Source of the DNA: Impatiens glandulifera
Taxonomy: Eukaryota > Streptophyta > Magnoliopsida > Ericales > Balsaminaceae
Length of the DNA stretch: 64,000 bases
Assembly (NCBI RefSeq): GCF_907164915.1
Contig: NC_061863.1
Coordinates: forward strand, 35,995,382 to 36,059,381
Reading direction: 5' to 3'
Shown: piece by piece, positions 9,986 to 23,822 of the stretch
Position numbering within the stretch: the first letter of the stretch is position 1
Layout of the letters: each line of letters opens with the position of its first letter
Notes under the pieces: generated by a model
Told to the model about the DNA's origin: nothing
The model's input: only the letters and a program-made list of their open reading frames with translations
Database searches by the model: none
Program-made: the position numbers and the translations under genes

Positions 9986-12900
9986 TTGGACTTTGTCGGA
10001 TATTTAAAATGTTGGGTTCCACTCCATTTTTGATGTGCTAACTATTTAATTAGACGCATAATTTTTCGTTCTGACGGACTCGAATTCAGGATCTCGTAAA
10101 AGCATATTCACGTCTGATTGTCGCTAGACTAGAAAAACGGATTTCGCCTACACTGTTCAATAATACTATTATTAATAATATTTTTTTTTTATAAAAAACT
10201 TGGGTTTGGCTTCCAAGATTAAATCTCCAAATGACAACCCTAAATCAACTGCCCAAAAATTCTAAGTTCATCACTTCATCCTACCATAAAGGCATTATTT
10301 TAATTTTTAGTGATTAAAATTTAAATTATTTATTCATTTACATGATGATCCAAGAAATTTTACTATAAGAGAAATCTTATACTTAATTTAGGGTTTTTAT
10401 TGAATCATAGTGGTTGTGGGCCTTGTGGCTGTAGTTGTAGTATGAACTTGACTTTTTCTCCTTTTTATTTTTAAGAAATTATATATATTTATGATTTTGG
10501 GCCTTTATAAAACAAGTCCAGCCCATTGGAAATCAAGTCAAGGCCATTTAGAACCAAAGAAAGATATAATAACACTGAGCCCTTCTCTTTCCGGTCTACC
10601 TCGGAATAAAAAAAAGAACCGGACCAATTATGCTATTGGTCTGAATTGACTAACTTCTCCTTAATTTTGAGACTTCTAAACCTTAATCTAATATGAAGGT
10701 TCCTACATTTAACTTTTTGATAGTGAGTTTGTTGAAAATTCTGAAGCTATAAGTAAAAGCTTTTTTTTTCCTTTTTTCTCCCAATAATTTTTCTTTCTAC
10801 AAATCTTCTTAATTCTTAAGTTGTTGTCAACCAACGACTTCTCGTCATCAACCACAGTGTATTGGCATCTTATTTGCTGAGAACAAAAAAAAATGTATTT
10901 TTATTTTTTTCATTTCTATAAGTGTTGTCGGGCCAAAAAATGAAATGAGTTTTCACAACAAATGTCAACACCTTACCAACTGAAATTTTAATAAAAAAAA
11001 TATTAATAATAGTATTATTAAACAGTTAGAGGAAATGAAATAAGCGAGCTAAGAAAATTTTAAATACACATTTTCCTCCTACTCATTGTTTCACAATACA
11101 TGTTTTGATACACAACCAACAACAAATCAATAAAGGGAAAATATGTTTTGATACAAATGATTGAAAAATGACACAAATAACACTAATTTAGATAGGCAGT
11201 AACATGGTAAATAATTAATACAAGACATAACAAAAACTCGACCAACCATACCTACACCTTTGTAAAGTCATATATTTTATAGATATTTGAAGAGTCTTCT
11301 ATTTTATAAATATTACCTGAAATAATATTGGTTCAAATAATATAAAGTTATAATGTCTCTATTTACATAAGTATATTAAAAACATAAAAGGATATTTACT
11401 ACTATTCTTATAAATATCATTAAAGGCTTAATTTTGTTACAATATAAATTCTAATAAACTACCAATCATAAAATCCCAAAACTATACATCATCTAGGTCT
11501 TTCAAGTGTTGTTGGCATTTTGTTGCAGTGTTACTCATATTCATTGGATTGGATTATGTTAGGAATCAACTGTGCATGTTGGAAAAATGTGGATTGACAT
11601 GGTTAGACATGCGGATCTTGGACAATGAGATTATATCATTGTTATTTTTAGTAAATAATTTGGTTGGAAATAAATTATAAAACCCTCAACAATCTCAATC
11701 ATCCGTTTCGAATATTTCACAATACTATCATCTTGACATTATACGAAGTTCGGCATGTGAAACCAACATATTGAATCAAGGATTTCATTGCCGTTTCAGA
11801 TGATCGTCACACACAATAATTTTTATTTATTTGTTTGATTTCTCTACCCTATTAGTATTTTTTACCATTCGGTTTGAACGACTACTCATTTCATAATATT
11901 ATTATATGAATAATTAAAAATAATAATAATAATAGAGTTTTATAGAGACTCAAATTTTACCCTCAAATTTATAATTCTTATAATCTCAAACTAGCAAATT
12001 ATTTTTTTTTAAAATATTTATGTACAGGTTCATTACACATGATTAAAATTAATAATTAATTTGAAAATTTAGAACTTTATAAATTAAATAAAGTTTATAG
12101 AATTATTTATTTCTGTTTATTTTCTCGATTTAAAAAAGGACAGAATTGTAAAAACAAATGACGGCTTAACCATGAATCCAGCTTTAAGCCTAGTCGAGTT
12201 GAGTCGCAGTCGATCCAACCAAGTGGACATCAAGACGCCGCAGTCTAAAAGTCGTAAAAAACGACATTGTTTAAAATGTCCCATTTAGTGAATAACAAAA
12301 AGGCTGAAAAATGGCTTTTCAAAACCGTTTGACCCCAATTTGAATTTCTTTGATCCAACGAGCATGTATAAAAACTTCTGAAAAGAGTTACTCCTTAGAC
12401 GGTTGTGATTAGTTTTCCAAAGGTTCCAACCGTAAAGATCAACAGGATTTTCTTAATTTGCTCTTAGAACATTCTAGACTAATTGGGGAAAAATGAAAAT
12501 TAATCTTCTTAACTTAAATCTAATAAGTTATCAGATTTTTGTTTTTGAGAAGTTATGAATAGAAGCTTTAAATCTTTTTTATATACATTGTGTATTGATT
12601 CTATAACATTCAAATTATTTACAAATTTGAATTTCTAAGAATTATTTGAAATGGTGAATTCTTTCCTATTCTATTCTTAATATATGTTGTTTTTAATTGA
12701 TCATTACATCATTTAATCATGTAGAATGATTCTAGAATAGTTGGAAGCATTCCAATGTCTTAATTTAATTTTGTGATTTTAATTTGCTTTAATAATTTTT
12801 GTTTTACAAATGAACATAGTTAGATTATGGGCTTTTGGCATGACATGATGTTATTTAATTAGGCTCTATTGATTGATATTTAGACACTTAAGTCAGTCTC

Positions 12901-13593
12901 TTTTAAAAACAAAATATCAACTAAAAGAGTTAAGAAATAATTTTAAATTTTGAAAAATAAAATTTAGATGAAGTTTGATAATCGATTTTTGGATCAATCT
13001 AAATGATTTGAAATTTGGTCTATGAGTAGATCTCATGTTTGTCTATAGAATTGCATTTCTGGCGATTTTCCTAATTCAAAGTTAAGAAGCTATTTTTGCA
13101 GGTCAAAAATTCGGTAGAAAAATGTTAATTGAAAATTATTTTAACACTTTTGTTATTTTGGACTAGATGAAAGGCTTGCAAAAACGGTAAAAAATAGTTT
13201 TCAACAATATTTAATACTTTTGGTTTGTTTTCTAATTAACTTTAAATTATGATTTTTAACTGATTAATAATCCAAATTATATGAAATAAGTTTGTATACA
13301 AAATTTTATTAGACAATTTTACAAATTCACAACCTAAGATATATATAGTTATAGGACTAGGAATATAGATAAAGAATTTAAAAAATTGTCAAGAATGACT
13401 ATACTATTCTAGTTTGATAAATGATACACAAAGAATAAAATATCGATGTCGAGTATAACAAAGCAATGAACTTAATTGGAATCTTTAATTTGTGTTTTTA
13501 CGCAATATCATTTCTTTCTCAGTTTTTCATGGAAAAAATCCAGTGATAACTCTCCTATAAAGTTGAGAATCGAGTGACAATTCTTTTATAAGA

Positions 13594-14286
13594 TCAGCTC
13601 CAACTTAAAAATTCATTCTCAAACTCAAAATGCAATTCAGTAAATATCACATTAAACAATAATTTATCTCTAACCCAAAAACCTAATTTTCAAACTCAAA
13701 ATAATATTCTAAGAATATTCATTTTTATACCAACTTTTTAACCTTTACGATATATATATATCAATTTTACAAATTAACTCCAATAATTTTTTAAACTTAT
13801 ACCCATTAAAGAAAATTATGATAAAATTAGTTGTAAATCAATAATTTATACACATAAAAAAAAATTAAACATCATTGAATAAACACAATATTAATAATTT
13901 AAGTATTTTTAAGAAAGGTAATTATTGTTTTTTTTGTTATTTTTTAGTTTTTTTATCAATATTATTATAAATTTATGATATTTTAAAAATATTAATAAAA
14001 TTAAATAAGATAACAATAAAAAATTAAATATATAAATAAATTATATACAAAACTAAATATAAAATTCAGTTAAATTAAAAGTTAAAATGATCAAATGAAA
14101 ACTTTGAAATAAATTATATATATAAACAATTAATATCTAAATCAAAATATCTGTAAAGTTGAAGGGTTTGTTTATTATTTGGTTAGATTTTGGGTTTGAG
14201 AAATAATAACAATGCAAATATGAGTTTGTAGAAAAAATGATGTTATTTTCATTTTGGGTTTGGGTATGTAGTAGGTTCGGAGCTGA
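13594..14286. mobile_element. MITE-like TIR element, copy 1 (CAGCTCCAAC family)
   Basis: It begins CAGCTCCAACTTAAAAATTC and its inverse end reads CAGCTCCGAACC, giving a short terminal inverted repeat. The left part (CTCCAAC, then CAAACTCAAAAT, AACAATAATTTATCTC, AATATTCTnAGAATATT) matches the element at 48654-49738 over several hundred bases, so this is a dispersed family. No coding sequence. Target-site duplication not clear, so superfamily not assigned. Confidence 0.6.
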
Positions 14287-16089
14287 AAAGGGGTTATGGG
14301 AATAAAGTCAAAACTAGACTAAGTTTTGAACTTTAATTCTAGCAAAACTTGCATTTTACTAAACGACACGAAGAAGTCGTTTTTGAGATTGAGAATGTTT
14401 TTTAGACGTTACAAGTGTCAACTACATTGACCCAACGTATGACATTGTCCTCTCATTTAATAAAAGTATGTTGATAATCATGTATTTTTTAACTACCTTT
14501 TTAATATAAACTGTTCAAATATGTCATTCTCACTCGTTAGATGTGTGGTTCAAGAAAGACCTAGGCAATAATATTTTTTGTTAAAAAGTTTTAGTTGCAT
14601 CAAACATTTCCGCCGTCATCCGATTTTGATTCTCTTCGTCCTCCTTATGACGAAAATTCATCCTTTCATGTGTCAATGGTCTTTCTTCCTCCGATCTTTC
14701 AAGGAAATAATATATCGCGAGTTCTTCTTCCATTTAGGGTTTGATTGTAAGTTACCCTTTGATAATCACACTTGTGTTGTAGGGTTTCTCATCGCTCATG
14801 GAAATTTACTAGGGATGATTATTCACTTCTAGATCACGAACTAGCATGGTTTTAATTTCAGATCAGTCAAGATGTAACCAATTTTCAGGTATCATTCTTT
14901 CTTTGTACAATTTTGCGACCCAATAAGTTGTATCATTTTTCAATTGATCCATGTAATTTGAAAAGTTGTTTTGAGCAAAGAAGTTGCGATCAAAATTGTT
15001 TCGTCTAGTTGTAAAATATGTTCATATTGTTCCCATTAGATTCTTCACTACATTTTACTATATAATAGGATTAATAGGAAGTTTAATTTCATTTCCTCTA
15101 ACATAATTGTTATGAATTGCTTCTATTTTAACATAGGTGACATTTACTCCTCATTGTAGAAGTTAAAATTAAAGATGACTAGAATAGAACATTTTTTCTT
15201 CTATGATGTTTTCTCCCTTGTAGGGAGTTGAAAATGATTCACTAATATATAATAACAATTTTGTTCTAACACTCTTTTAATATACAGTATTCTTACAAAA
15301 TTTCACAGCAGGTTACAATTTGGCATGGTAACAATTCATTTTTTACCTTCTTGAGTACAGAAGTATGCCATGTAAATCTTAATCTCTAGTGGAAAAAGTA
15401 TGCCATGTAAATCTTAATCTCTAGTGGAAAAGGTATGCTAAAATTATTAACAAGATTTTATTGGGTATTTAAATTTTAAAGATGTGTTACAACTAAATAT
15501 AATATATTAATTTATCATATTAATCAACTTCATAGATACATGACAATACAATATTGATTAAAAATATCTATGCATTTTAAGTACCTCCATCTTATTTTTT
15601 TATAACCATCAAGTAGTACATCATCTTAGAACAAAAGATGGGAGATTTTTGGGTCATGTTTGTTCCACCATGATAATAGTAATATCATCATGAAAACTAT
15701 TGTTTTCCCAAGTTTCATATACTTTCAAGAAGAGCTGAAGCTAAAAGAAATGGGCAAAGGGTCTCTTTGTCTAATTTCCCTTTTGGTATAAATTCTTGAA
15801 TGGAATATAAAGATCATGTCTATGTCTGAAAATGCTAAGATTCGAAATTGTATTTGGGTTCGGCCAAAAATATTAATTTATTAAAAAATATTTTTAATGT
15901 TATTAATTTATTAAAAAATATTTTTAATATTTTATTAAAATATTAACTTAGATAAAATAATGTTATCTTCAATTATATATATTAAGTAACTTAGTTTCAT
16001 TTCAGATATTTCAAACATACATTATGTTAACATGATATTGTGTAGATACATTGTAAAATTGTTGAGAATTTCTTTTAAAGCATTGTTTG
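14287..16089. other. AT-rich spacer; small direct duplication
   Basis: A 35-36-bp unit containing TATGCCATGTAAATCTTAAT is duplicated head to tail at 15362-15432. An open frame at 14578-14832 has no recognisable similarity and I do not call it. Nothing else supported. Confidence 0.5.
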
Positions 16090-16636
16090 GAGCTTGTTTG
16101 ATGTTGGGCCTCTTTCTATACATATTATTTGAATAATTTAAATAATTCATTTTTCTTTGCTATATCTCATCATCAATTTAAATTAACATTAGTTATAAAA
16201 TTTAATGATACAAAAAATAAGTTATTTAAAATTGTTTAAATTATTATAATATTTATTAATTTAAATTTAATAAAATAAAATTATTTTAATTAATAAATTG
16301 ATTAATTTAATAATTAAAAAAATATATATTATATAATTATTGAATGTTAAAAAAAGTTAATAAAAAAATCACAAATTTCAAGAAAATCTCATTTTAATAT
16401 GTCATATAAAATCATCAAAGACCATGATTATTGTAATAATTTTTCAGAATTTGAACATTATTTTCATTAAAAAATATAAAAGTAAATATAAGTTTATAAA
16501 AAGATTAATGGGTTAAGCAATCCAAAATAAATTAAAGTTTAAGATGAATATATGAGTAAATAAAATGAAATAAAATAAATGAATTAACCTGTTTAATATA
16601 AAATAAAATAGTCCAAAAATGAATTGCAAACAAGAC
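16090..16636. mobile_element. AT-rich MITE next to the EBP1 promoter
   Basis: Left end GAGCTTGTTTGATGTTGGG, right end GCAAACAAGACTT; the inverse of the right end (AAGTCTTGTTTGC) matches the left as a short TIR. The interior is almost pure A and T. The same terminus (AGCTTGTTTGATGT) recurs at 20956 and, inverted, at 18537, so this is a family. It ends about 15 bp before the EBP1 promoter motif. Target-site duplication not clear. Confidence 0.55.
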
Positions 16637-16650
16637 TTTATATTGAGTGG

Positions 16651-16658
16651 AACCCTAA
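16651..16658 (+). promoter_or_regulatory. telo-box-like promoter motif of EBP1
   Basis: AACCCTAA lies 240 bp before the EBP1 start codon. The telo-box (AAACCCTAA) is known in promoters of plant ribosomal-protein and other translation genes, which suits EBP1. It is followed by a C/T-rich stretch (about 16685-16730) that probably belongs to the 5' leader. The match is short, so chance is possible. Confidence 0.4.
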
Positions 16659-16890
16659 CTCTTTTTCACCGCCAACACTGTCTTCCTTATCTCGCTGCTG
16701 CCTGCTGCTGTTCTTCTCTTCTCTTCTGGGTTTACGTTTTTACTCACTTCTGTTTGCTCTGCCGATTATTTCTGAGGTTCTTTCGTTTATCTTTTTGAAG
16801 GGTTTAGCTTTGTCTGTCTTGTTTTCCACCCATTAATCTTCTTTTCTTTTTTTGTTGAAACAAGACTTTGATTTTCCTAGCTCTATCAAG

Positions 16891-19459
16891 ATGTCTGACG
16901 ATGAAAGAGAGGAGAAAGAACTGGATCTCTCTTCTCCTGAAGTTGTTACCAAGTACAAGAGCGCTGCAGAAATTGTTAACAGTAAGGCTCCGCCGCCTCT
17001 TCCTATCTATATCTAGTTATTTACACAACTGTTGTTTTTGGGTATGCTTCATTCAAATTGATTGATGAAAAGCTCTCTCATTTGTAGTGAAAAGATTTGC
17101 CTATCTTAATGTTTTCTCTTTCTAATTGTTTGTTTTAAACTGTTTTACAATTGGTTATAAAAGCTGCAACTTTCTTGTCCTCTAATCACTTAGTTTGACA
17201 AATATTGCAGAGGCTATGCAGCTAGTGTTGTCAGAATGTAAGCCAAATGTCAAAATTGTTGAAATTTGTGCTAAAGGGGATGCATTCATCAGCGAGTAAG
17301 TGCTGTCAACATGTAACTTATTATAACTCATTATACTTCTGTGAATATCCTATGATGATGTTTTCATACAGGCAAACAGGAAATATGTACAAAAATGTGA
17401 AGAAGAAGATTGAGAGAGGGGTTGCATTTCCAACTTGTATCTCTGTAAACAATACTATTTGTCATTTTTCTCCACTTGCTAGTGATGAAACGGTATTGAA
17501 AGAGGGTGATATGTTGAAGATGTAAGCTTTCCTATAATTGTTGATTTGAATGTAGTTAGTTTAATTGAAAGAAGGGTCAGATATTAAGCTGTTTTTGTTT
17601 CAATCTCAGTGATATGGGCTGTCATATCGATGGATTCATTGCTGTAGTTGCTCACACTCATGTGCTACATGATGGGCCAGTGACGGGTAGACAAGCTGAT
17701 GTTATTGCTGCAGCTAATACTGCTGCTGAGGTTGCTTTGAGGCTTGTTAGGCCAGGTCGAAAGGTAAATTTATTTTTTGTTGTATATTCGTCATGTACGT
17801 TTGTTTGTTGTGGATTGTTTGTCTGTCCATTGATTCAAATGTATTTCATCCTAGTCTGTAGCTTTCACTTCCACTATTACTAATTATTGTTGGTATCATA
17901 GTTACTACTAATACTATTATACTTTGTACTAGTACTAAAATCACTACTCTTCTAAATAAGTTTTTGCACACTTAGCATGAAAAACAAAGATGAGAAGTGC
18001 TAATTGATGTTTTAGGGTATTGTCAAATACTTTTGTTTGCTTATAGTGTTCTAGTTCCTGCCTGAAATTTTGTATCTGTTTCTATAAATTATGTTCATAT
18101 TATCTCAGTTGTTTAAGTTGACTGATTTGGCTCTTGTTGCTTCTTTTTTTCAGAACAAAGATGTGACAGAAGCAATTCAGAAGGTTGCAGGTGCTTATGA
18201 CTGCAAAATTGTGGAGGGGGTTCTCAGTCATCAGCTGAAACAATTTGTCATTGATGGAAACAAAGTTGTTACCAGTGTCTCTAACTCTGAAATAAGAGTG
18301 GACGATGTAGAGTTTGAAGAGAATGAAGTATATGCCATTGATATTGTTGCAAGCACTGGGGAGGGCAAGGTAAGAGCTTTCGGGCTTGTTTTGAAAAAGG
18401 GTTTATTGAATAACCCCTTATCTCATCATCAATCAAACATTGTAAATCTTTTAGTTATTTAACCCAAATAATCCACTTTAAATCTCCAAAATATTGGATT
18501 ATTTGGAAGAAAAGATAAACCTACATCAAACAAGCTCTCGTGTGCATTATAATAAAGACAGTTTTTATTTCTAAGTCACCCTATTCTTTACTCACCTTTT
18601 CTTTGTGAGACTTTGCAGCCAAAGTTGTTGGATGAGAAACAGACTACCATTTATAAGAGGGCTGTTGATATGAGTTATCAGTTGAAGATGAAAACCTCTA
18701 GGTTTATATTCAGCGAAATAAGCCAAAAATTTCCCATCATGCCTTTTACTGCAAGGTAATTATAATATATATATAATTTAACTTGATTTATGGTAGATAA
18801 AACTTTTGTTTGTCTTTAGCTTGCTAATTTGCTAAAATTTACATCATCAAGGGCCTTGGAAGAAAAGCGTGCTCGTTTGGGACTTGTAGAATGTGTAAAT
18901 CATGATCTCTTGCAACCTTATCCCGTTCTTCATGAGAAACCTGGTAATAATCTTTTCCAGAGTATTTCATCATTTTTCTGAAACCATTTATAAATATCTC
19001 ATGGCATGTTAAATGTAAGGAATCTTATATTTGCTTCCTTTGGTATGTATATATACCAATTATTTCCTAGATCATGATCTGAATGAATTATGTTTTTGAA
19101 AATTTGCAGGTGATTTTGTTGCCCACATAAAATTCACAGTTCTTCTTATGCCTAATGGGTCTGATAGAGTGACATCCCGTCCTATACAAGAGCTACAACC
19201 TACTAAAACAATAGATGACCCTGAAATCAAAGCCTGGCTAGCTTTGGCCACAAAGACTAAGAAGAAAGGTGGTGGGAAAAAGAAGAAAGGTATAAACAGT
19301 TTTTATTTTTAAATTTTTTTTTTTAACAATGAATGACTTTTTCAACTCTGGGTATTTTTCTTTTCAACAGGAAAGAAAGGTGGTAACATAGCTGAGGAAT
19401 TGGCAGAAGCTGAGCCAATGGATGCAGCACCATCCAATGGCTCTCAGTCTGTAGAATGA
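16891..19459 (+). CDS. EBP1: ERBB3-binding protein 1 homologue (PA2G4-like), nine exons
   Basis: Exons by reading-frame continuity and GT-AG sites: 16891-16981, 17211-17295, 17372-17521, 17610-17763, 18154-18369, 18619-18755, 18852-18943, 19110-19289, 19371-19459; total 1194 bases, 397 aa. It starts [19 protein letters not shown] and has the pita-bread methionine-aminopeptidase fold of the family ([40 protein letters not shown]). The family has lost peptidase activity and binds RNA and ribosomes; in plants it promotes growth and cell proliferation and acts in nucleus, nucleolus and cytoplasm. The C-terminal Lys/Gly-rich tract (about residues 350-370) is the known RNA-binding and nucleolar-type basic region. 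Length equals that of other plant members. Every frame junction closes, no stop or shift. Intron 5 carries a small MITE. Likely constitutive and growth-linked, judging by the telo-box. Confidence 0.96.
18382..18537. mobile_element. small MITE inside EBP1 intron 5
   Basis: The intron segment begins GGGCTTGTTTTGAAAAAGGG and ends with the inverse of GAGCTTGTTTGATGTAGG, so the two ends form a TIR of about 12-20 bp with mismatches. It belongs to the same GCTTGTTTGA end family as the element at 16090. Splice sites are untouched. Confidence 0.55.
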
Positions 19460-20623
19460 ATTAATGAATTCTCTTTAGAGAAGACAAGCTGTTTCAGACT
19501 CTTCAAATTTTGTTAACTTTCTTACCTATCCATCCATCCCTAAACTGTTATTTCAGTGTATACAACTCATTTTCTCTGGGTTTTTTTCTCTTTAAGTTAT
19601 ATATTGAATTTGAATTTTGGCATAAAGTTTCTTATTTTCTTTATATGTTGGTTGAAGATATTTAGCAGCCTATATGGAAATTTTATTTTGTCACAATCAC
19701 ATTTTGAAAAATTCCAAAGTTCACTTTTTTAACAGTTTTTGTTTGTTTGTTTGTTAAGTATAAAAAATTTGTTGTTCATGATCTAAATAAATTTCTTTAA
19801 TTATCAACTTATAGGGTAAATCTTGTAATTTTATTTTATATGCAACAGATTTAGGATAGTGTAATTTTTTGTTTAATTGGTATAATTATTTTTTATATTA
19901 TTGAGATTTTCACAGCTTTTCTGCTTCTGAATTATCTACATGATTAGTTCTTTTTTTGTGATGATTAATGTTCCTTGATGGGCTTTTCCATCTTTGTTTA
20001 AATATATAGATTAAACTAGTGTTTTTTTATTTTATTTTTTGACTCGGGTTTATATTTGTTTTGGGCTAGTCTTAGGTATGAATTTTATATTAGTTAGTAT
20101 TGATTGATAATATATAATATTAAGAATGAGTGAATATTTTTGTTTTATTTTTGAATTCAAATGTTTTACTTATATTTATGAACTGAGTTCTATAGGAAGA
20201 GTTTTAGCCTTGTAATAAAAAACAATTAGAGGCATTTAAGATGGAAAAGAAAAACCCAAATAGAAGAGAAAAAACAATACAAATTAAAAAAATAAAATTC
20301 TCTTTATTTATTTTGGGTCAAAATTGTGTTATATTAATTTTCAGAAAATAAGCACCAAATAGTTGGTAAAAAAAAGACCCAACAAAACTGGCACGTCAAA
20401 ATCTTGACCAAACATGGTTTAACAAAAAAGACTCCTAAACTTGCTGATAACATTTATTCCAGAGAAAAAACAAAATAATTATTGTTCTTAGTTTTAAAGA
20501 ACGGATAATTATTTTTGATAAAAAGATTTAAAAAATATTGATATATAAATAAACAAAATAAATAATAAAAATTTAAAATATAGGGTATCTTAATATTTTG
20601 GTTAATTAAATGAGTGATGTGAT
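19460..20623. other. EBP1 3' untranslated region and AT-rich spacer
   Basis: The first few hundred bases are T-rich and include AAATAAAT near 19785-19795, a plausible polyadenylation signal. The rest has no recognised feature. Confidence 0.5.
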
Positions 20624-20876
20624 CTGGGACAGATCTATTTAGGGGCTCGGGTGGGCTTCAGCCTAACCCGAAAAAAAAAATCGATTCAAATACGACATTA
20701 CCCATAATTTTTTTAAACATTTCAATAAAATTCAATATTTTATTTATTTAATTATTAAAAAATTATGAAACTTAAAATTTTTTATTTGTTTTATCTAAAA
20801 AATTTTAGTTATTTATTTAAGTTTATTTTAATTTTTTTTAAGCCCATCCTACTACCGAATCCTGAGCCCGTCCTTG
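20624..20876. mobile_element. non-autonomous hAT-type element, 253 bp
   Basis: Ends are CTGGGACAGATC and, inversely, CAAGGACGGGC. Flanks GATGTGAT (20616-20623) and AATGTGAT (20877-20884) agree at 7 of 8 bases, an 8-bp duplication. The GC-rich subterminal parts (GGGGCTCGGGTGGGCTT and the inverse GATGGGCTT) pair with each other. The interior is AT-rich and non-coding. Confidence 0.7.
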
Positions 20877-21204
20877 AATGTGATTGTTGAAAAATGAATG
20901 ATTAGAAATTAATTTTGTTTGGATTATTTTAAAAACCCAAAGAGAACGAGGTCTAAGAGCTTGTTTGATGTTGGGATAATAGGGATATTTATTGGATTTT
21001 TTTAAAATAAATTATTTTTTGACAAAATGAATTTTTTATTTAGTTTTATAAATTTATTTCAATTATTAAAATGGCTTTTTTTCTATATTTAAAATTTAAT
21101 TTTATAAAATATTTTAATTGAAAAGATAAAAAAAATACAATATCAAGGTCTTTCGGTTATTAAAAAACTGGTTATTTAAAATAATAATAATAATAATAAT
21201 TTGG

Positions 21205-21580
21205 GTTGATTTTAAGAGAGTGAGAATTATTTTTATTAAAATAATTTACATAATATTAATAATATAATGATAAAATAAAAATAATAATTTAAAATTTATA
21301 ATATTTATAATATTTTAATTAATAAATTTAATAATTTAATAAATAATTTAAATTAAAAATAAAAGTTTATTATTCTGGTCCAAATGAACCTATAAAAACT
21401 TAAACATTAATGGTTGATTTTTTAAGAGAGGAGAATTATTTATAGTAAAAAATTAAAAAAGTATTTATATATAATAATAAAATAACAATAATAATTTAAA
21501 TAAATAATACTTTTAATATTTTAATTAATAAATAATAAAAATTAAAATAATATTATTTTTTTGGTCCCAAATGAACCTAG
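21205..21580. repeat. direct duplication of a ~190-bp AT-rich unit
   Basis: Two copies each begin GGTTGATTTT, followed by AAGAGAG and GAGAATTATTT, and finish with TTGGTCC(C)AAATGAACCT or a close variant. The interiors are A/T runs that have diverged. Confidence 0.6.
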
Positions 21581-21700
21581 ACATATCTAACTAAAATATG
21601 TCAAAAAAAGAAAGTTGTGAATCTCTCATTCAAAATTTAGAGATTAGATGGGCCTTCATTCAAATTCATACATCCTTATTTGTATTTATTCAATTATTAA

Positions 21701-21980
21701 AAGCCTGTTTGAATTTATTTATTTTTACTTGTTTTTATCTAAAATCCAATCATCACTACATATATCTTATCACATTTTTATCTATAAAATACTCAAACTA
21801 TCCTATTTAATTATTTTCTCATTCATTCAAGATATATAAATATAAATTTGTTAAAAATATTTTTTTTGTCCTTCAACAATAATAAAACTATTTTTTTTTT
21901 TTTGAAAATTTAATTAAATTAGGTTTTTTAGGAAAAAAACAGTTAAATCCAAAAAAAAATCCAAAGATCAAAACAAGCCC
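21701..21980. mobile_element. MITE-like element
   Basis: Left end GCCTGTTTGAATTT, right end AAAACAAGCCCT, whose inverse AGGGCTTGTTTT matches. The interior is A/T-rich and non-coding. Target-site duplication not established. Confidence 0.4.
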
Positions 21981-23540
21981 TAATTGTTATTTATTTATTC
22001 AATATCATTACAATAAATTACAATACATTACCATAGTCTTCAAACATTTTTATAATTTAATCAAAGGAACATTTTGCTTGAGAATAGATATAGTTCAATT
22101 TAAATTTCTCAAAGCTCAATTATTTAATTAACATTGTTTTATATAACCCAAACCTCTTTACTTTAATTTTAACGAAAAATCAACCCACTTTGAATATAGA
22201 ATTATAAACAAGGTTTTTAAAGTATTTATTTATTTATTATGATCGGATATAGAAAGTCTATAATAGAAACCGAAATATACTGCAGTAAATCACTTAATGA
22301 ATCTAAATCTTTATCAATTTGCACCATTATTTGTATTTAAATGTGGACAAACGGCCATATATACTGTGAATATATTGTATTAATATTGTATTAATTGAAT
22401 TGATATTTATTTAAGGGAATATATAATTTAATAAATAAATTATGATTTAGTAATTGAAAGAATATATAATATAATGAATGATGATTATGGATTAAATTCA
22501 TATCTGAATAATAAATAAATTTGAATTAATAAACCCGATAATAAAATATCTTTAATTTAATTATTATTATAAAATTGAAACATAAAAGAGATTAATGAGA
22601 GAATTAACTGCATCAATGGATGAGAGAAAATGAGAAAGAAATACATAAAATATTTAACTTAATAAGAAGACCCTTCAAACAATTTTTTTATTTTTAAATT
22701 TTAAACTAATGATAAATTAAATATAACTTATTTAAATATAGAGACTAATCTAATTTAGATATTTAACAATCTCATTTAAATGTATAAATTAATAAAATTT
22801 CTTAAATATATGTATTATTAAAACTTGACTTATTTAGATGTAAAAATAATTATATTTGTAACTATGTTAATTATTTTTACAAATAATTATTGATTAAAAC
22901 TTATGTAAAAAAAACACAATTTTTTAAGCTTTCTATCTCCTCCTCTATCACGTTTTCTAAAATTTATGTAGAAAAAAAAAATATTCCTAAAATCTGAATA
23001 TCTTGTTAAAGTGTGTATAAGAAGATCTACATTAAAAAAAAATATTTTGTAAGATTAAAATAAAAACTTATTTATCCCAACCAAGAATTGTTTAGTAGAT
23101 ATTTTCACCCATAAAGATTTTGTTATGAGTGGAGCTATTTATAATAGTATTATCACTCTCCTTTTTTTAAATTTATTTATTGACAAATTACATTTTGTTA
23201 TCCTGTACACCAATATATATTATTAATTATTTATTAGGTTTAAAATGACATTTGTTTTGTTCACCCTTAAATCAACATTTTGTGATGGACTTTAGGGTTA
23301 GGGTTAATGGAGGTTTATGCCCACTAAAAAACAATTATGTTAAAAGGTATATTTTTTAATATTTTATAATTTAATTCATTATTTATTTCACTAATTCTAA
23401 ACACATATCAAATTCACGTTAATTCATCATTTTATTTTATTTTTTATAAGTCTACCTCAAAATTATTTAAAGCAAACACAATTTTAATTCTTAAATTTGT
23501 CTTAATTCTTAGTTTCTTATTCCCAATAATCTTATAATTA

Positions 23541-23653
23541 GGCTTTGTTCTAATTAGAGTTATTTGAATAACTTAGATAGAGAAAAAATAATAATGGTCG
23601 ATAATTTTAAAGAGGTAATAATATTTTTTTGTAAAATTATTTAAATGATATTG

Positions 23654-23686
<33 letters not shown>

Positions 23687-23822
23687 ATAAAAGATAATAA
23701 TTTAAAATAAAAAGTATTTTAGCATTTTAATTAATAAAATTAGTGATGCTATTGGTGATTAGTGATTAAATAGAAAATTAATTTTGTATAAGTTAAATAA
23801 AAAACCTTGGCCGAACAAGCAA
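23541..23822. mobile_element. MITE-like element with internal TA tract
   Basis: Left end GGCTTTGTTCTAATTAG, right end CCGAACAAGCAA, whose inverse TTGCTTGTTCGG resembles the left. A TA microsatellite (23654-23681) sits near its middle. No target-site duplication confirmed. Confidence 0.35.

Larger units (their letters stand above)
9013..13593. other. AT-rich spacer without supported genes
   Basis: Apart from the microsatellite and tandem duplication listed separately, I see nothing coding. A possible tRNA-derived fragment lies at about 10070-10130 on the minus strand (box-B-like AATTCGAGTCC), too weak to call as an RNA gene. At 12120-12470 there is a less AT-rich patch with no recognisable product. 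Confidence 0.5.

Noticed and set aside
10064..10140. Possible tRNA or SINE on the minus strand
   Set aside because: Box-B-like sequence only; box A is poor and a cloverleaf cannot be drawn.
14578..14832. 84-codon plus-strand ORF
   Set aside because: No recognisable similarity, no supporting exon structure or promoter; may be an old relic but cannot be supported.
16624..16836. 70-codon ORF before EBP1
   Set aside because: Lies over the MITE end and the pyrimidine-rich leader of EBP1; hydrophobic content comes from C/T-rich sequence.
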